From NCBI GenBank assembly GCA_032622095.1, contig CP136061.1:67027127-67091126 (forward strand): a stretch of 64,000 nt of DNA, in the 5' to 3' direction. The notes beneath the pieces are model-generated. The model had not been told where the DNA came from. It did not search any database and worked only from the letters and a program-made list of their open reading frames with translations. The stretch's first letter is position 1, and each line of letters begins with the position of its first letter. The translations under genes were made by a program, and so were the position numbers. Positions 48,340-60,429 of this stretch are shown one piece after another. The DNA is from Siphonodentalium dalli. Taxonomy: Eukaryota > Mollusca > Scaphopoda > Gadilida > Siphonodentaliidae.

Positions 48340-49040
48340 CTGCACCCCCCCCCCTCCAACAAACGTTTTTATACATCAAATTAAAGGTCATTATATGAAG
48401 CATCCGATTTTGCTTGTTGCCCGCTTCAGAACGTGTCCCAAAATAGATTGTTCAGGGAAGACAACTCTTACCCTCAATATAAAATAAATATTTTTTTTAT
48501 CGAGTACATGTGTCAGCGTATACAAAATTTACTGCGGTTACAAAATAAAAAATATATCGTTTATATTAATTAAGAATCGCTATAAAACAACATGAGATAA
48601 AATTCTGAACCAATTTATAAGCTAGTTCGAAAAAATTGCGATAATTATTTTGAAATTGCGAAAAATTACTTGGATGTTCAAAAAAGGTGTCATATATAAT
48701 TGGCTATAACTTGTGGACCACAATGGCTATTGACCTGCAACATATCTAAAAAATTGCCCCAAATACCTAGCAAAACAATTTGTAAGATAGGATGCCAACT
48801 ATTTTCTGTGAAAATGCGATGTTGGCATAAACTTAACCCACCCCTAAAATTCAATTTTCTAAGAAAAACGAATTGTATAGTTCACGCTTTGAATGCCGCA
48901 CGTGAAGAAGGCTTTATGGCCATAACACGAAACAGTTTAGAGATATTGACAATGGGCAATTATAAACAACCTTGTCCGAACGTATTCTCAGATGAAATTT
49001 GGGAAAAATAGTGAAAAATGGTAATTTTTACTAATTTCTG
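48340..49040 (+). repeat. Inverted-repeat partner 1 (with 56150-56880)
   Basis: AGACAACTCTTACCC, CAAAATAGATT, CATCCGATTTTGCTTGTTGC, and further in CACCCCTAAAATTCAATTTT-type, match the complement of 56150-56880 in reversed order. One plus ORF (48700-49011, 103 codons) lies in it; no domain recognised. Confidence 0.65.
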
Positions 49041-49800
49041 AAAAATTTACAACATTGTGATTAAATTTTGATATGAGTATGGGAAAAATCACACGAGAAC
49101 ACTTGTCCAGAATTAGAACATTCGTAAAACCTCACATGATCAACTTTCTGTCAATATTCAATTTTTGTTTGATTTTTTTGTGAAAAGATTATTTATCCCA
49201 CAGGGTTAGAGTGAAAGACAACTGGAATGCGTTTATAGCTACCTGTTTAGAAAAACATAATTATTTGCAGGAAGCCGATACAATAAATGTAGTAGTAACC
49301 AATACAAACATGTGGGTGACAATTTTTTTAGGCACAATAACCGCCTATATAGATGTAGGCCAAAAGGGGGCAGACATTAATCGAATGCGTATTTCCCAAA
49401 ACAAAAACAAAAACAACCAGGGAGGGAGGGAGGGTTGTCAAAATAAGCGACCGTCTTCGGAGACAAATTTATAGGAAAGAAAGTTAACAGTCACTTCGCG
49501 CATCCCTTCCGGCAAAAAATATAGTTCCCACGATTCTGCTCTGCAAATTATTCCCATTCGCTAACTAAATAGCAATACTGGCAAAATACTTGAACTTTAT
49601 AATTATGTTTTATTTTCGTCTAAGTACTTCGCAACATCAGCGTATAGCTTACTTATCTGAAACTTCATGCGGTATACGGTGTAGTGATCTATACCAGTGA
49701 AAGATCTCGTTACCAAACATGTTTCTGTTTGTACCCAATTTGGTTTAAATTCGCGCATCTGGTTAACCCTTTGGGATAAAATACGTCGCTCTTATACGAC
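49041..49800. other. Unassigned; small ORF 49211-49474
   Basis: An 87-codon plus frame ends in an Asn/Lys/Gly-rich run made by AAAACAAAAACAAAAACAAC and GGGAGGGAGGGAGG tracts. No family recognised. Confidence 0.25.
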
Positions 49801-49802
49801 TA

Positions 49803-49838
49803 TCTCATATATATTTTGAAGACCTCTGTCTGTCTGTA

Positions 49839-49869
<31 letters not shown>

Positions 49870-50301
49870 TTGTCATTAATACAAATCTACGATTCTCGAC
49901 CGATCGGGACGAAACTTGGTACGTGTGTGTAGTTTGACCAGGCGGTGATCGTTGTCGTATTGGCGAGCCCGTGCGACGAGATCTCGGAAACGGGTGGAGC
50001 TATCGACTTGAAATTTGCTATGTGAATGTATCTTGCCCCGGATACGAATTTTATCGGGTCGCCGAGCCCGTGCGACGCCAGCTTCGCGCATGCGCAGACG
50101 AGATCTCGGAAACGGGTGGAGCTATCGACTTGAAATTTGGTATGTGAATGTATCTTGCCCCGGATACGAATTTTATCGGATCGCCGAGCCCGTGCGACGC
50201 CAGCTTCGCGCATGCGCAGACCAGATCTCGGAAACGGGTAGAGCTATCGACTTGAAATTTGGTTTTTGAATAGCCCGGACAACGTCGGGCTCATCGGCTA
50301 G
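49803..50301 (+). mobile_element. Helitron-like element H9
   Basis: Inserted after A: starts TCTCATATATATTTTGAAGA, has a TCTG/TTTG microsatellite, then about 2.5 copies of the 121-bp unit seen in H4/H8. It ends with hairpin GCCCGGACAACGTCGGGC and TCATCGGCTAG. A different 3' hairpin from H1-H8 with the same interior indicates module exchange. Confidence 0.8.
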
Positions 50302-50927
50302 TCTATTATATATTTTGGAAGATCTGTGTGTGTGTGTGAGGGTGTGTGTGTCTGTGTGTGTGTGTGTCTGTAATCGATGGACTCGAAAACGGCGTAGCCG
50401 ATTTCGATAAAACTTGCTATGTGGGGGTATTTTCGGCCGGGAAGTGACATAGGCCTATTAATTTGCCCGTGCGACATGACCTTGACCTGAAATCGGGTAA
50501 TTTCATGGTCAAACGCCCGAATATCACGGGATTTCGATGAAACTTGGTATGTGGGGGTACATCGGCCGGAGAGTGGCATAAACCTATTAATTTGCCCTTG
50601 CGACGAGACCTTGACCTCGAAATCGGGTCAATTCAAGATCAAATCGCGAATTTTGAATGGATTTCCACGAAATTTGATACATATGGTTACTTTTGTCCAC
50701 TGAGTGTTTTGGACGGGTCAAATCGTGACCCCGACCTGACCTTGACCTTCTAAATGATCAATTCAAGGTCAAATCGGGTAAAACCGGATGGATTTCGACG
50801 GGCACGTTTGTCGGGTACTTTTGTCCGGGCAGTGTTTGGACTGGTCAAATCGTGACCCCACTTGACCTTGACCTTCAAAATGGACAATTCAAGGTCAAAG
50901 CCCGGACGAAGTCGGGTCACCTTCTAG
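50302..50927 (+). mobile_element. Helitron-like element H10
   Basis: Starts TCTATTATATATTTTGGAAG right after H9 and ends with hairpin CCCGGACGAAGTCGGG, TCACCTTCTAG, followed by T. It has a (TG)n tract at 50325-50370, then tandem units of about 110-120 bp with TTTCGATGAAACTTGGTA-type, CGACCTGACCTTGACCTTC and CAATTCAAGGTCAAATCGGG words. Confidence 0.82.
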
Positions 50928-50950
50928 TGTTATATATATTTCAACTGGAC

Positions 50951-51412
50951 ACATATGTGACCCGCCATATAAAATCCAGTCGTAAGTCGGGATTTTTTTA
51001 CCCTGTGCCAATGCATTCTCTTATATATGCGAGTCGACCATAGGTCGCCTCGCATATATAAGAGAATGCATTGGCCTAACAATTTTTTACAATTTTAATA
51101 ATTTGTTCTTGTATTCTTTAACAATTTTATAATTTCACCCATACAGAGCCCCAGACAAACATGAGCAGACGACACTCTTCTACATGCTTCTATATATGTG
51201 TGGGGCTCCCTGCAGGGTAATGGTTGTTTTATGTCCTAAAAATTGTAAGAAACATTTATTTAAAAAAAATGATAAAAAATTGTTAGGCAAATGCATTCTC
51301 TTATATATGCGAGGCGACCTATGGTCGACTCGCATATATAAGATAATGCATTGGCACAGGGTAAACAAATCCCGACTTACGACTGGATTTGATATGGCGG
51401 GTCACATTATGG
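50951..51412. repeat. 460-bp nested palindrome element
   Basis: The outer arms (ATGTGACCCGCCATAT / ATATGGCGGGTCACAT) are about 140 bp long. Each arm itself contains a near-perfect 60-bp palindrome, TGCATTCTCTTATATATGCG + AGTCGACC and complement, at about 51012-51073 and 51292-51355. The central 200 bp is single-copy-like. Confidence 0.85.
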
Positions 51413-51586
51413 CTACCAAAGACTGCGTGAGATTCACGTTTTAAAGAGAGGTGTTTTCTTATTTTTGTGGCGCATGTTGTAACACTAGACACAACTGACG
51501 ATATATACAGCATAAGACTCTTCATATTTGACATATGTTTTTAAGATGGCGTCCAAAACGGTCACCAAAATCGAAGGTTTTCATAA

Positions 51587-51705
51587 TAATGGGGATATAT
51601 ATGGAGCCCAAACTACATAGGGCTATAATGACATGACATTCCAGAATGGGTTTGAGTGTATTTTGTCAAGTAATTGCCCGATGAACATGTAGTTTAAGGA
51701 GCCTG
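51587..51705 (+). repeat. Direct repeat, copy 1
   Basis: TATATATGGAGCCCAAACTA through AACATGTAGTTTAAGGAG repeats at 52838-52953 with few changes. The intervening 1.1 kb has small ORFs (51957-52190, 52268-52525) that I do not recognise. Confidence 0.8.
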
Positions 51706-52837
51706 TATATGGCGATAAGGAAATTGTACATTAAGAAATGTATTCACTGGTGCTCGTTAACAAACTAAAGAACTCAATATATTGTTTCTCAATTCGTTTA
51801 TTGTGATGAGTAATTGATTGCAGAAAATGCCAAATAGATCTGCTCATCCTCAGGGTAGCCAGTTAAGTCAAAGTTGACACTACTTCGGTTCTTGCAGATA
51901 TCCTCACATTTCATACAACAATACAGCATGCCATGTCTGCGGCCAAATAACAATATTTGTTAGATTCGCTTGAATCTTTGCAGCCAAACCACAGTAGTTT
52001 CATAACTTCATTTGGATGTGTGGGACTTCCGGGTCCCCCACACAGCGATGGCAGTCATGGAAAACCAATCCCATATAATTCCATGCACCCTATATATATC
52101 ATGCATGTTATAAATGCTTTCTATACTTCTGTTTCGGGGTCATTTTACCAAGACCAATTTATAAGACTTGCACAGGTTTTTTTTATATAAATATTATCCC
52201 TAAAACCTATCTCCAGACAGTATCTTTCTCTATCCAAAATCTAGTCCACAAGGAGTCTCTTGCGAGAGTGCCAGTCAATGTTGATAGAGACAAGCAAAAC
52301 TCCCATGACATGATTATATATCAGTGGTGTTGGACGGAACGGGCCGCCCAGGGCGATCCGATACACTGTATGTCAAAAGGTACAGTACTTCAGGATTTTC
52401 CGGAACATTTTGAACTAAAAGTAGCTGCTATGTTTCTGCCTATCTTTTGGTTGTATATTATGTGTCAACTGAATTCATATTGGATGTTTAACAGTAAGAA
52501 GTTTATAATAGTAACATGTTGCTGATCTATTCTATGAACCAGACGGGCGTGAAATGGACAATGCGAGTGGACTGGCCGATCATTATTACGCCTGAATCTT
52601 GCTTCATCGTTGGTTATAGATTCGTTCTTATTTCATGTGCATTTGGTGCTGACTATTCCCGTTCTGTGTCCCGGGGATAACATAATTTAAATGACACACA
52701 AAAGGGCATATAGATAATGGACATATTTTAGGGGCACTGCATGTCACTATGACTAGTGTTGTAATTATATAACAATATACGTGTATCTCGTGCAATATAA
52801 AAAGGGCTAGGATTATATATGTCGCACAACGTAGGGC

Positions 52838-52953
52838 TATATATGGAGCCCAAACTACATAGGGCTATAATGACATGACATTCCAGAATGGGTTTGAATG
52901 TATTTTGCAAAGTAATTGCCCGATTAACATGTAGTTTAAGGAGTCTGCATTTG
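52838..52953 (+). repeat. Direct repeat, copy 2
   Basis: Partner of 51587-51705. The two could be ends (LTR- or solo-like) of an element or a simple duplication; no primer-binding site, polypurine tract or RT was seen between them. Confidence 0.75.
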
Positions 52954-53864
52954 GTGTTATTTTTCTCGTTTTACAACAGAATAATGTATCGTAATTCATC
53001 AACATGACTACATGTTGGCTTGACACATAAAGCACATACAAACTCTTTGAATGATGCAATTAGGTCATGGTCGATATTAGTATATTGCTGAAGTATGATA
53101 GTATGATACATTGCACATACATCTTTTTTCAGAATAAGTCAAACGGCTACATTTTTCCTGCAACCCGATATATCAATTGAGGTATTCAGGCAAGGCTTCA
53201 CATTATATATATACATATAGTGTGTCCATGACACAGGTGTTCCATACACTGGTACATATTTATCATGCGGTGACAACAGAGACTCCTTCACGGGCTTCTA
53301 TTTTACGCAAATGGTCGAGTGCAACATCCAATCCTCAAACTCCATGCAGGGTTTACCTCCCTTGATAACTCGGTAATACCGCTGCAACAGGCGACATTTC
53401 ACCCACATTTGGTGGACTTCCGCGAAAATAAATTATATACTAAGCGAACAGAGCAACATGCTGCTCTTGTTAAGCACACAAAACATCGAACAAAATTTGT
53501 ATAAATTTTAAACTTAAGTTTGAAAAGTCCCACTAAAATCGAAGAACTATATTTCGAAACGGTGTGATTCGGTTCTCCGATTATTTTATCAACACAAAAG
53601 TCAAAAATGTCACGACAACACGCATGGCAAGTCAGACACAAGAGTTCTAATTTGCTCCAATTTTGACGAGTTGCTTGCGAAAATCGTCAACAAAACTACC
53701 GCTCTGATCCTCCATTCTGTCATTAAGTTTTTAGTGCGGGAATCGTTCTCAAAGCACATAGGAAATTTGACTTTGGGGCGATCGATTTTCGCCATTTTGT
53801 TTGGAAAACCCCGCGCTAAATATAGAAACGGAAACTAGTACCCAGTCGGTGACAGAAAGGAAGT

Positions 53865-54670
53865 ATGACTGGTGCGCTCTGGCAGAGATTGCCAAATCTC
53901 AGAAACACTGAATTATATGTTTGCCATGAGGCCGAATGTAATATGATACGGTGCGTGAATGGCGACGTTCACTTGGAGTTAGTTCCTGAGCTCGTGCTAG
54001 TATGTTACCATGATGAAGCGGACACTGGTATGCTGTTACATACAGCCAATGCACCACGCATCAGTCGGAAGCTATGTATTGTTTTGATTCCACTGACGTA
54101 CATGTCGAAATATTAGTATGTTATGTTTCTCGACGAATAGACGCTAGGATGATTCTTCATACTGAAACCAAAATTAGGTCACGGGTCATTTCTGTGAACG
54201 ACATAGCGGACAGTATTGGACAAGATGTATGTTAAACGTTCCCTCTAATTCACAGGCTGACATGCTACCATGCCACTGATATATATAAAATGAAGCCGTT
54301 TGACTTAATGCGAGTTTTGCAACAACTTGGGCAAACTACTAATATTGACGATGACAATGTCGCATCCTACCATAGTTTGTCTGTTGGCTGAGCCATACTG
54401 TTGTCAAGTCGACGAGTTAACATACACTTTCTTATGTTGTATAACCGAAAACTGGAACACATCTTCTACCACGAACCACAGATGCCTTAAGAAATCACAT
54501 TGAAACATATTCGTGCAAACTATAGCAGGCAGTAATGGTCACAATATGCTAACTCCCCAGCCTGGTGTTCCTTGCCCTGACAGCCATGGATGGTCGCTCT
54601 TTGCTTGAGTCCTACACATCAGGCGGACGATACTTCCCCTGATCTACTGCAAAGATTCACGTGAATCTAA
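53865..54670 (+). pseudogene. Decayed gene of the 'HEEADTR ... DTDV ... GCD' PIN/XPG-like mobile-associated family
   Basis: Conserved blocks appear in order across three frames. 'YHDEADTGMLLHTANA' (about 53998-54055) stands for the family's HEEADTR.LLHA. 'DSTDVHVEILVCYVS' (54085-54130) is the DTDV metal-site block. 'ISVNDIADSIGQD', then 'LIHRLTCYHATDIY' stands where the family has HAFTGCD(T/S). A later 'LKHIRANYSRQ.WSQ' lies near 54500. At least three stops and one frameshift break it, and key acidic/Cys residues are altered. I recall this nuclease-like protein as multicopy in cnidarians and molluscs; the name is descriptive only. Confidence 0.55.
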
Positions 54671-56145
54671 CAAATTATCTTGTTTCACCACAGACTTACC
54701 ATGTGACGGTGTATGTGAGAATGAATGGCTCCAAGAACCGAAGTAGTGTCAATTTTGAGAACTCGTGGGATGAGGAGAGTGAGAGAAAAATTAAGGACTA
54801 TACATGTAAATACTCAAATTATAGAACAGGAAGTAGTAGCATGCCCTGAAAAACTGTTTGGCAACACAATAGTATATACTGCAAAAGTCATTTCTTTAAG
54901 ACTTACTGGTAATATAATACTAATATTGACAAAAAACTCCTTTGCAGAAAAACTAATTTTGTTAATATAAAATATTTCACCTCAGCACATGTTTACATCA
55001 GAGATAGGCAACTTGAAATTGGAGGTTGCTAATTTGGTCATACAGTTTCAGTTTCTTCAGAAAAATTATCTAATTTGATATTACGTATCCAAACTCACCC
55101 AAAAGGCACACGTTAGTGATGATTATTTCAAACTTCTATACGTTGACTTTAATCCGGTATTTCCCCCAAAATTGTGTATCTATAGTCCTTAAAGATACGG
55201 GCGGCGTTGGCGATGGGTATGTTGTTAAAATATTCAGCTCCGTCAAAAACCGCCATAAACAGAAAGAATAGTAAAATATAGACAGACCTTGTTCTTATAC
55301 CAATCAGAAATATAGCATAAACAGTATGTTATTGTCAAATGTTTTTCCTTTGATATGTAAACAAAAGCAAAAAACGTTACGGAACCTGGATTTTGTTTAG
55401 ATCCGGATATGGTAAGCACAAAGAGCGTTATTTGTTACTGTTTTCCTGATATGGAAATAATAAAGAGCGTTTATATCAGTTGTGTGTTGTTAACCAACAG
55501 AATTGCGCTGTGTAATGTAAACAGAAGCGAAACTTCTGTAACACGAGCAGGTTCTTGTTTACGTACAACATCGTACGTCTTGACGACAATATACTATTTA
55601 CGCGCTGATTATGTTTGGCATATGAACAAAACTATATATATTTTAATATTCCTTCCTTGATGGCGATTTGAACAAATATGAATATTTCTGCAACGAACGC
55701 CGCCCGTGCCTTTAAGACATACAATCAATTACTCAATAGAACAAATTAATTGAAATAATAATAGGGTCCTTCGGTTTGTTTACAATGTCCCCAGATAACG
55801 AACTCAGTCACCTTTGTGATGGAAAGTGTGAGAATTAATCTTCGATTTTGTGGCCGTTTTGGATGCCATCCTGAACTTACTGTCCAATATGGAGTGCATG
55901 TAATGCCGTATGTATCGTCAGTTGTGATCACTGTTCCAACATGCGCAGTAAATAAGACAATACTCTTCTGTAAAACGTGGTACTCACTCGTCAGCCTTTG
56001 GTAGCATATGTGCTCAGTTGAAATATATAATCTATCCACGAAAATAAAAATAAAAATTCAAAAAATATAGGAAATAGTTAACAGAAAGGTGATCATATGA
56101 GGTTTTATGATGTTCTAACTCTAGACCAGTGTTCTTGTGTGGTTT
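54671..56145. other. Unassigned; two copies of the AAAGAGCGTT motif
   Basis: ORFs at 54661-54849, 54725-54970 and 55409-55660 are not recognised. The recurring AATAAAGAGCGTTTA motif occurs at 55418 (variant) and 55459 (exact). Confidence 0.3.
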
Positions 56146-56149
56146 TACC

Positions 56150-56880
56150 ATAGACTATCAAAATTTAATCACAATTTTGTAAAATTTACACCAATTAGTA
56201 AAAATTATAATTGTTTACTAAATTGTTATCAAATTTTAATCTTAGATCACGTTCAGACACCGTTATTTATAATTCCCTTCGCCATTCTACACTCTTTCAG
56301 TCTATGCTTCTAAAGCCAATTTGACATGCAGCATTCTAAGTGTAAACTACATAATTCGTTTTTCTGCGAAAATTATATTTTAGGGGGTAGGGTTAAATTT
56401 ATGCTCACATCGCATTTTCACATATACTATTGGCATTCCATCATTAACCTCGTTGTTCTATGTCATTGTGGCAATCTTTGAGCCATGTTGCCGATCAATA
56501 GCCCATCTGATTCACAAGTTATACCCAATTATATGAGACACTTTTTTCAAAATCCAAGTAAGTTTTCGCTATTTCAAAATAGCTCATAAATTGGTTCAGT
56601 TTTGTATCTCGTGTCATTTTATGATAATTTCTAATTAATATAAACGATAAATTGGTCAGTTTATAACCGCAATATTTTGTTTATGCACTTGCACTCGAAG
56701 AATTTTTTTTTTTTTATTTTAGGGGTAAGAGTTGTCTTTCCTGAAAAATCTATTTTAGGACACTTTCTGAAACGGGCAACAAACAAAATCGGATGCGCCA
56801 TATGATTACTTTTAATTTTGACATTATAGACATCTTTGTTGGAGGGGGTGCAGCCAACTCGAAAAATATCTTGTTTGGCC
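56150..56880 (-). repeat. Inverted-repeat partner 2 (with 48340-49040)
   Basis: GGGGTAAGAGTTGTCTTTCC, AACAAACAAAATCGGATGCG and TTGGAGGGGGTGCAGCCAAC are the complements of the 48.3-kb copy. The two copies are 7.1 kb apart in opposite orientation within intron 3. Confidence 0.65.
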
Positions 56881-57289
56881 CACGGACTACTTCTGCAGAT
56901 TTTCGGAAAGACCCATCTGGACTCACTACCACGATAACTTCATCTCACCATTTGGGACACAGACGCATCCTTCCTCGTTCTGGGAACATAACGGGGAGAA
57001 CTTTCCCGACCATTGTGGCAATGGCATCCTGATCATTCACTCTCGTGTTTTATCACTGTATTCTTCTCTCGGCTTTCCCCTAAATACACTGTCGAAATGT
57101 ACTTCCTGATCCTTCAGTCTATCCAAACCAACAGCCTTGTCGCATGTGCATCCCAACAAGCGAGCCTGGTTTCGGATGTCAAACTATTCCTCAGATCTAT
57201 GTGGAATGTACCTTGTATCGTTGTCATTGTTTTTGAAGTTTTTGTTTGATAAGAAATAGTTATGTTGTTCACTGATGTTGACATCGTTA

Positions 57290-57410
57290 ATCCGATTAAA
57301 CGCACCTAAATTACTATTTATTTGACTTAAAAAAAAAAATTATTCGTGTCGAGGAACCCACCCATCAATTTCAGAGTTATTAGATATCGATTTTTGCAAT
57401 TATTTTTCAC
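57290..57410. repeat. Partial copy of the 18222-18675 fold-back family
   Basis: TAAATTACTATTTATTTGAC, GTCGAGGAACCCACCCATCA and AGTTATTAGATATCGATTTT follow the order of one arm of the 18.2-kb element. Confidence 0.7.
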
Positions 57411-57999
57411 CTCCGGGAATATTTGGCGGCCAGGCAAAAATCGGCTGATTTCTTACAGTTATACGACAGGTCGGGCTATGTTACTGTTCGATATATACGA
57501 TCAGCGCATCGGTGGCGATAGCAAAAGTAATTTACAATGAAAAGACTATGAAAAGTATAACCATCAACAAGAATACGGTAATTATATATTGTAATAGTCG
57601 ACGTGAGGATACATGCATTATACTTATAAGAACTCCTTATTTTTGAATCGGTAATCATGTTATATCCATGCAAATATACATGTTATATGCTGGTTACACG
57701 TGGAAATACTATGTGTTTACATTCGTGACAACACTTGTTTGGGGAATTCCAATTTGAATTAGGAATCACCATATATGGATGTTGTAAACCACACTCGCTC
57801 ACTTCTAAACTGCCAAGAACAACTGCTATTGTAGGACTTTAACGGCAAATATGATATCGATCGTGATAGGTATTGTTGTGAGCATCTTTTGGTAATAAAC
57901 TAATTTGGATAACTAAATCGGATTTTTGTGAATTTCTGTTGTTGTTGTAACTGGATGATACGGGGGGGCATTGCATCGGATTATGTACCTTTAAAGTGA

Positions 58000-58205
58000 T
58001 GTGAAACACTCCGGTAGGGTGACTAAATAGAAATGGAGAATAATTTTGCTCAAAGTAGTTATTAATTCTTACAAATATTATATCCAAATTAACAACGCAT
58101 AGCTTCATTATTATAAATTGTTATATAAATTAATTTAATTTGCATTAGCTTATCGCCGATAGTTGCGTCCCGAATCGAGTAGTAAATATTTACAATTGCG
58201 AGTAC
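58000..58205. repeat. Short copy of the 16200-17420 repeat
   Basis: GATGTGAAACACTCCGGTAG and GTTGCGTCCCGAATCGAG, which are 1.2 kb apart in the 16-kb copy, are only about 150 bp apart here. Confidence 0.65.
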
Positions 58206-58504
58206 ACTGTGTGTGGACGGAAGTGAACGCTGGTTTGCGGTAAACTGTTGTAAACAAAAGCCGCTCACATCAGACTTACTACGGTTCGTATATTGTCATG
58301 TTTACTTCAAATGTTTAAAAATCCCAGCCCGGATGCCAACCTGCCTCGATGAGCTATGTGTTCCGCTACATTTTCGTACTAATTAGGTTTCAGTGTCGTT
58401 TCTAGTTCTCTCGTAAATTAAGATTGAACCTCCCATTTTCATGCTAAATGCGATGTCGTATTTAATAACAAAGACATGTTTTGAATTCCTTAATATCCCA
58501 TTGA

Positions 58505-59290
58505 ATGTCACGCATTGGACGACTCACTGGACGTCCTATTCATAAGAGAGTAAACAATTATGGACGTCATATATCATATCTTACTGGACGACCTATTCAT
58601 AAGAGAGTAAACAATTATGGACGCCCGATCCCCTCTCACTGGACGACCTATTCATAATAGAGTAAACAATTATGGACGCCCTATCCCCTCTCACTCGACG
58701 ACCTATTCATAAATAAGAGAGTAAACAATTATGGAGGTCCTATTCTCTCACTCTACAACCTATTCATAAGAGAGTAAACAATTCTGGACGCCCTATCCCC
58801 TCTCACTGGACGATCTATTCATAAATAAGAGAGTAAACAATTCTGGACGTCCTATAGATCCTCTCTCACTGGACGACCAATTCATACGAGAGTAAACAAT
58901 TATGGACGTCCTATACTCCCTCACTAAACGACCTTTTCATAAGAGAGTAAACAATTATAGACGCCCGATCCCCTCTCACTGGACGACCTATTCATAAGAG
59001 AGTAAACAATGCTGGACGTCCTATCCTCTCTCACTGGACGACCTATTCATAAATAAGAGAGTTAACAATTCTGGAGGTCCTATATATCCTATCTCACTGG
59101 ACGAGCTATTCATAAGAGAGTAAACAATTATGGACGTACTATCCTCTCTCACTGGATGACCTATTCATAAGAGAGTAAACAATTATGGACGTCATATCCT
59201 CTCTTACTGGACGACTTATTCATAACTTCATAAGAGAGTAAACAATTTTGGACGTCCTATCCTCTCTCGCTGGACGACCTGCATGTATCC
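58505..59290. repeat. Minisatellite, about 56-bp unit, 13 or so copies
   Basis: Unit: CTCACTGGACGACCTATTCA, TAAGAGAGTAAACAATTATG, GACGTCCTATCCTCT, with single-base changes and occasional 4-bp insertions (ATAAATAAGAGAG). It is not CRISPR: there are no unique spacers. It lies about 750 bp before exon 4. Confidence 0.92.
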
Positions 59291-59587
59291 ATACTTCCAC
59301 GCACCCCATCTGTAAAAGTGCACCATAAAACTGTTTCGGATAATTGTCGAATAATCTTCGAATATAGTCTGTAGATAGATTAGTGGGACATGCTGGCATG
59401 AAGCAAAATATCATCAATGATTACTAAACACGAGGCCTGAAGTGAAAATTTGTGCCTCAAACTGCAAATGTCGACAATACATGGACGAACAATTAACTAC
59501 TGATACGCAATAAATGCCGAAAAATGGACAACACATGCATAATATACGCACTTACCGACCGACCGCCGCCGGTATTTGCTGCCGATC

Positions 59588-59878
59588 GACATTGCCCTTT
59601 GTGGCAAAAATGTCACAAAATGTGTCCGGCAAACAATGTTTGTGTCAAAAATTGGCGTCTGGGCGTCCTATCATTTGTCTGGACGAGACATCGGTATTAT
59701 ATCGGATGGAGGAGGAAAGCGTTCTGGTGTCGCCTATGAGTGATAATGTTGATTAATAACCTACGTCCCAAGGCCGTAAAAATGGGATTAAAACATCGCT
59801 GTGAAAATATTTGCTCAACGCGGATATATTGCTCTTCAAAATGGAATAAAAACCAATTTAGTCCAAATGTTTTCTAAA
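59588..59878 (+). repeat. Segmental duplicate A, left of exon 4
   Basis: ACATTGCCCTTTGTGGCAAA to ACCAATTTAGTCCAAATG matches 60651-60968 almost base for base, apart from an insertion of about 30 bp in B near 60755-60785. Frames are open but shared only because of the duplication. Confidence 0.88.
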
Positions 59879-60041
59879 ACAAACCTTTTATAGACCAGAT
59901 TATATCATTTTGTAGTGATATATGCATGCCCGGCCCCCGGTGTGTAATTAAATGTTAGTATGTTGGTGCATGCCTCCACTGACTAAAACCTTGAATTTAC
60001 TCAGATGCTTCCACATTTGTTTTCTTTATTCTTTTTGATAG

Positions 60042-60151
60042 CGGTGGATTGACGGTCGGCTGGCATGGGATACAGAAGAATACGATGGTATTGATGAAGT
60101 ATTCTTTGACGAGAACACCATATGGCGACCAGCCGTATCTACTGTGAACGA
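60042..60151 (+). CDS. nAChR-like gene exon 4 (loop D to loop A)
   Basis: A 110-bp exon between a strong acceptor (ttctttattctttttgatag) and donor GA|GTATGT at 60152. It reads RWIDGRLAWDTEEYDGIDEV then FFDENTIWRPAVSTVNE. The pattern W-x-D-x-R-L-x-W ... Y-x-G-I ... I-W-x-P is diagnostic of the nAChR extracellular domain; the first Trp is the complementary-face loop D Trp. In loop A the usual 'PD...LYN' reads 'PAVSTVN', so both the Asp and the agonist-contacting Tyr are replaced. A complementary, accessory or divergent subunit is therefore more likely than a classical alpha. It ends in phase 2, as expected, and completes Glu with exon 5. Near-identical repeats lie on both sides (59588-59878, 60651-60968). 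Confidence 0.88.
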
Positions 60152-60429
60152 GTATGTCATACTAGTTTTGTAGTCTGCTTCGATTGTGTCCACATAACGC
60201 AGGGATGTGACGGGACATCGCCAAATTTAGTCAAAATTATTTAATTTTCCAAACAATGTATTGGGTAAACAATTGGGTAAAATACTTTCTAGACCAAGAT
60301 TCAAATATTACCATCTGCAAAACACCAGGGGTTCGAGAAAATCGGATATTCTGTACCAACTCCAACCGAAGTTATAAAGATAGACCTGTCACATCATGTA
60401 TATGCATATACAAATACATGTACAAAATT

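Noticed and set aside
51587-52953. LTR retrotransposon with 115-bp LTRs
   Set aside because: Direct repeats are present, but there is no primer-binding site, polypurine tract, gag or pol between them.
58505-59290. Regular 56-bp repeats resembling a CRISPR array
   Set aside because: The whole unit repeats with no unique spacers, and the context is animal intron; it is a minisatellite.
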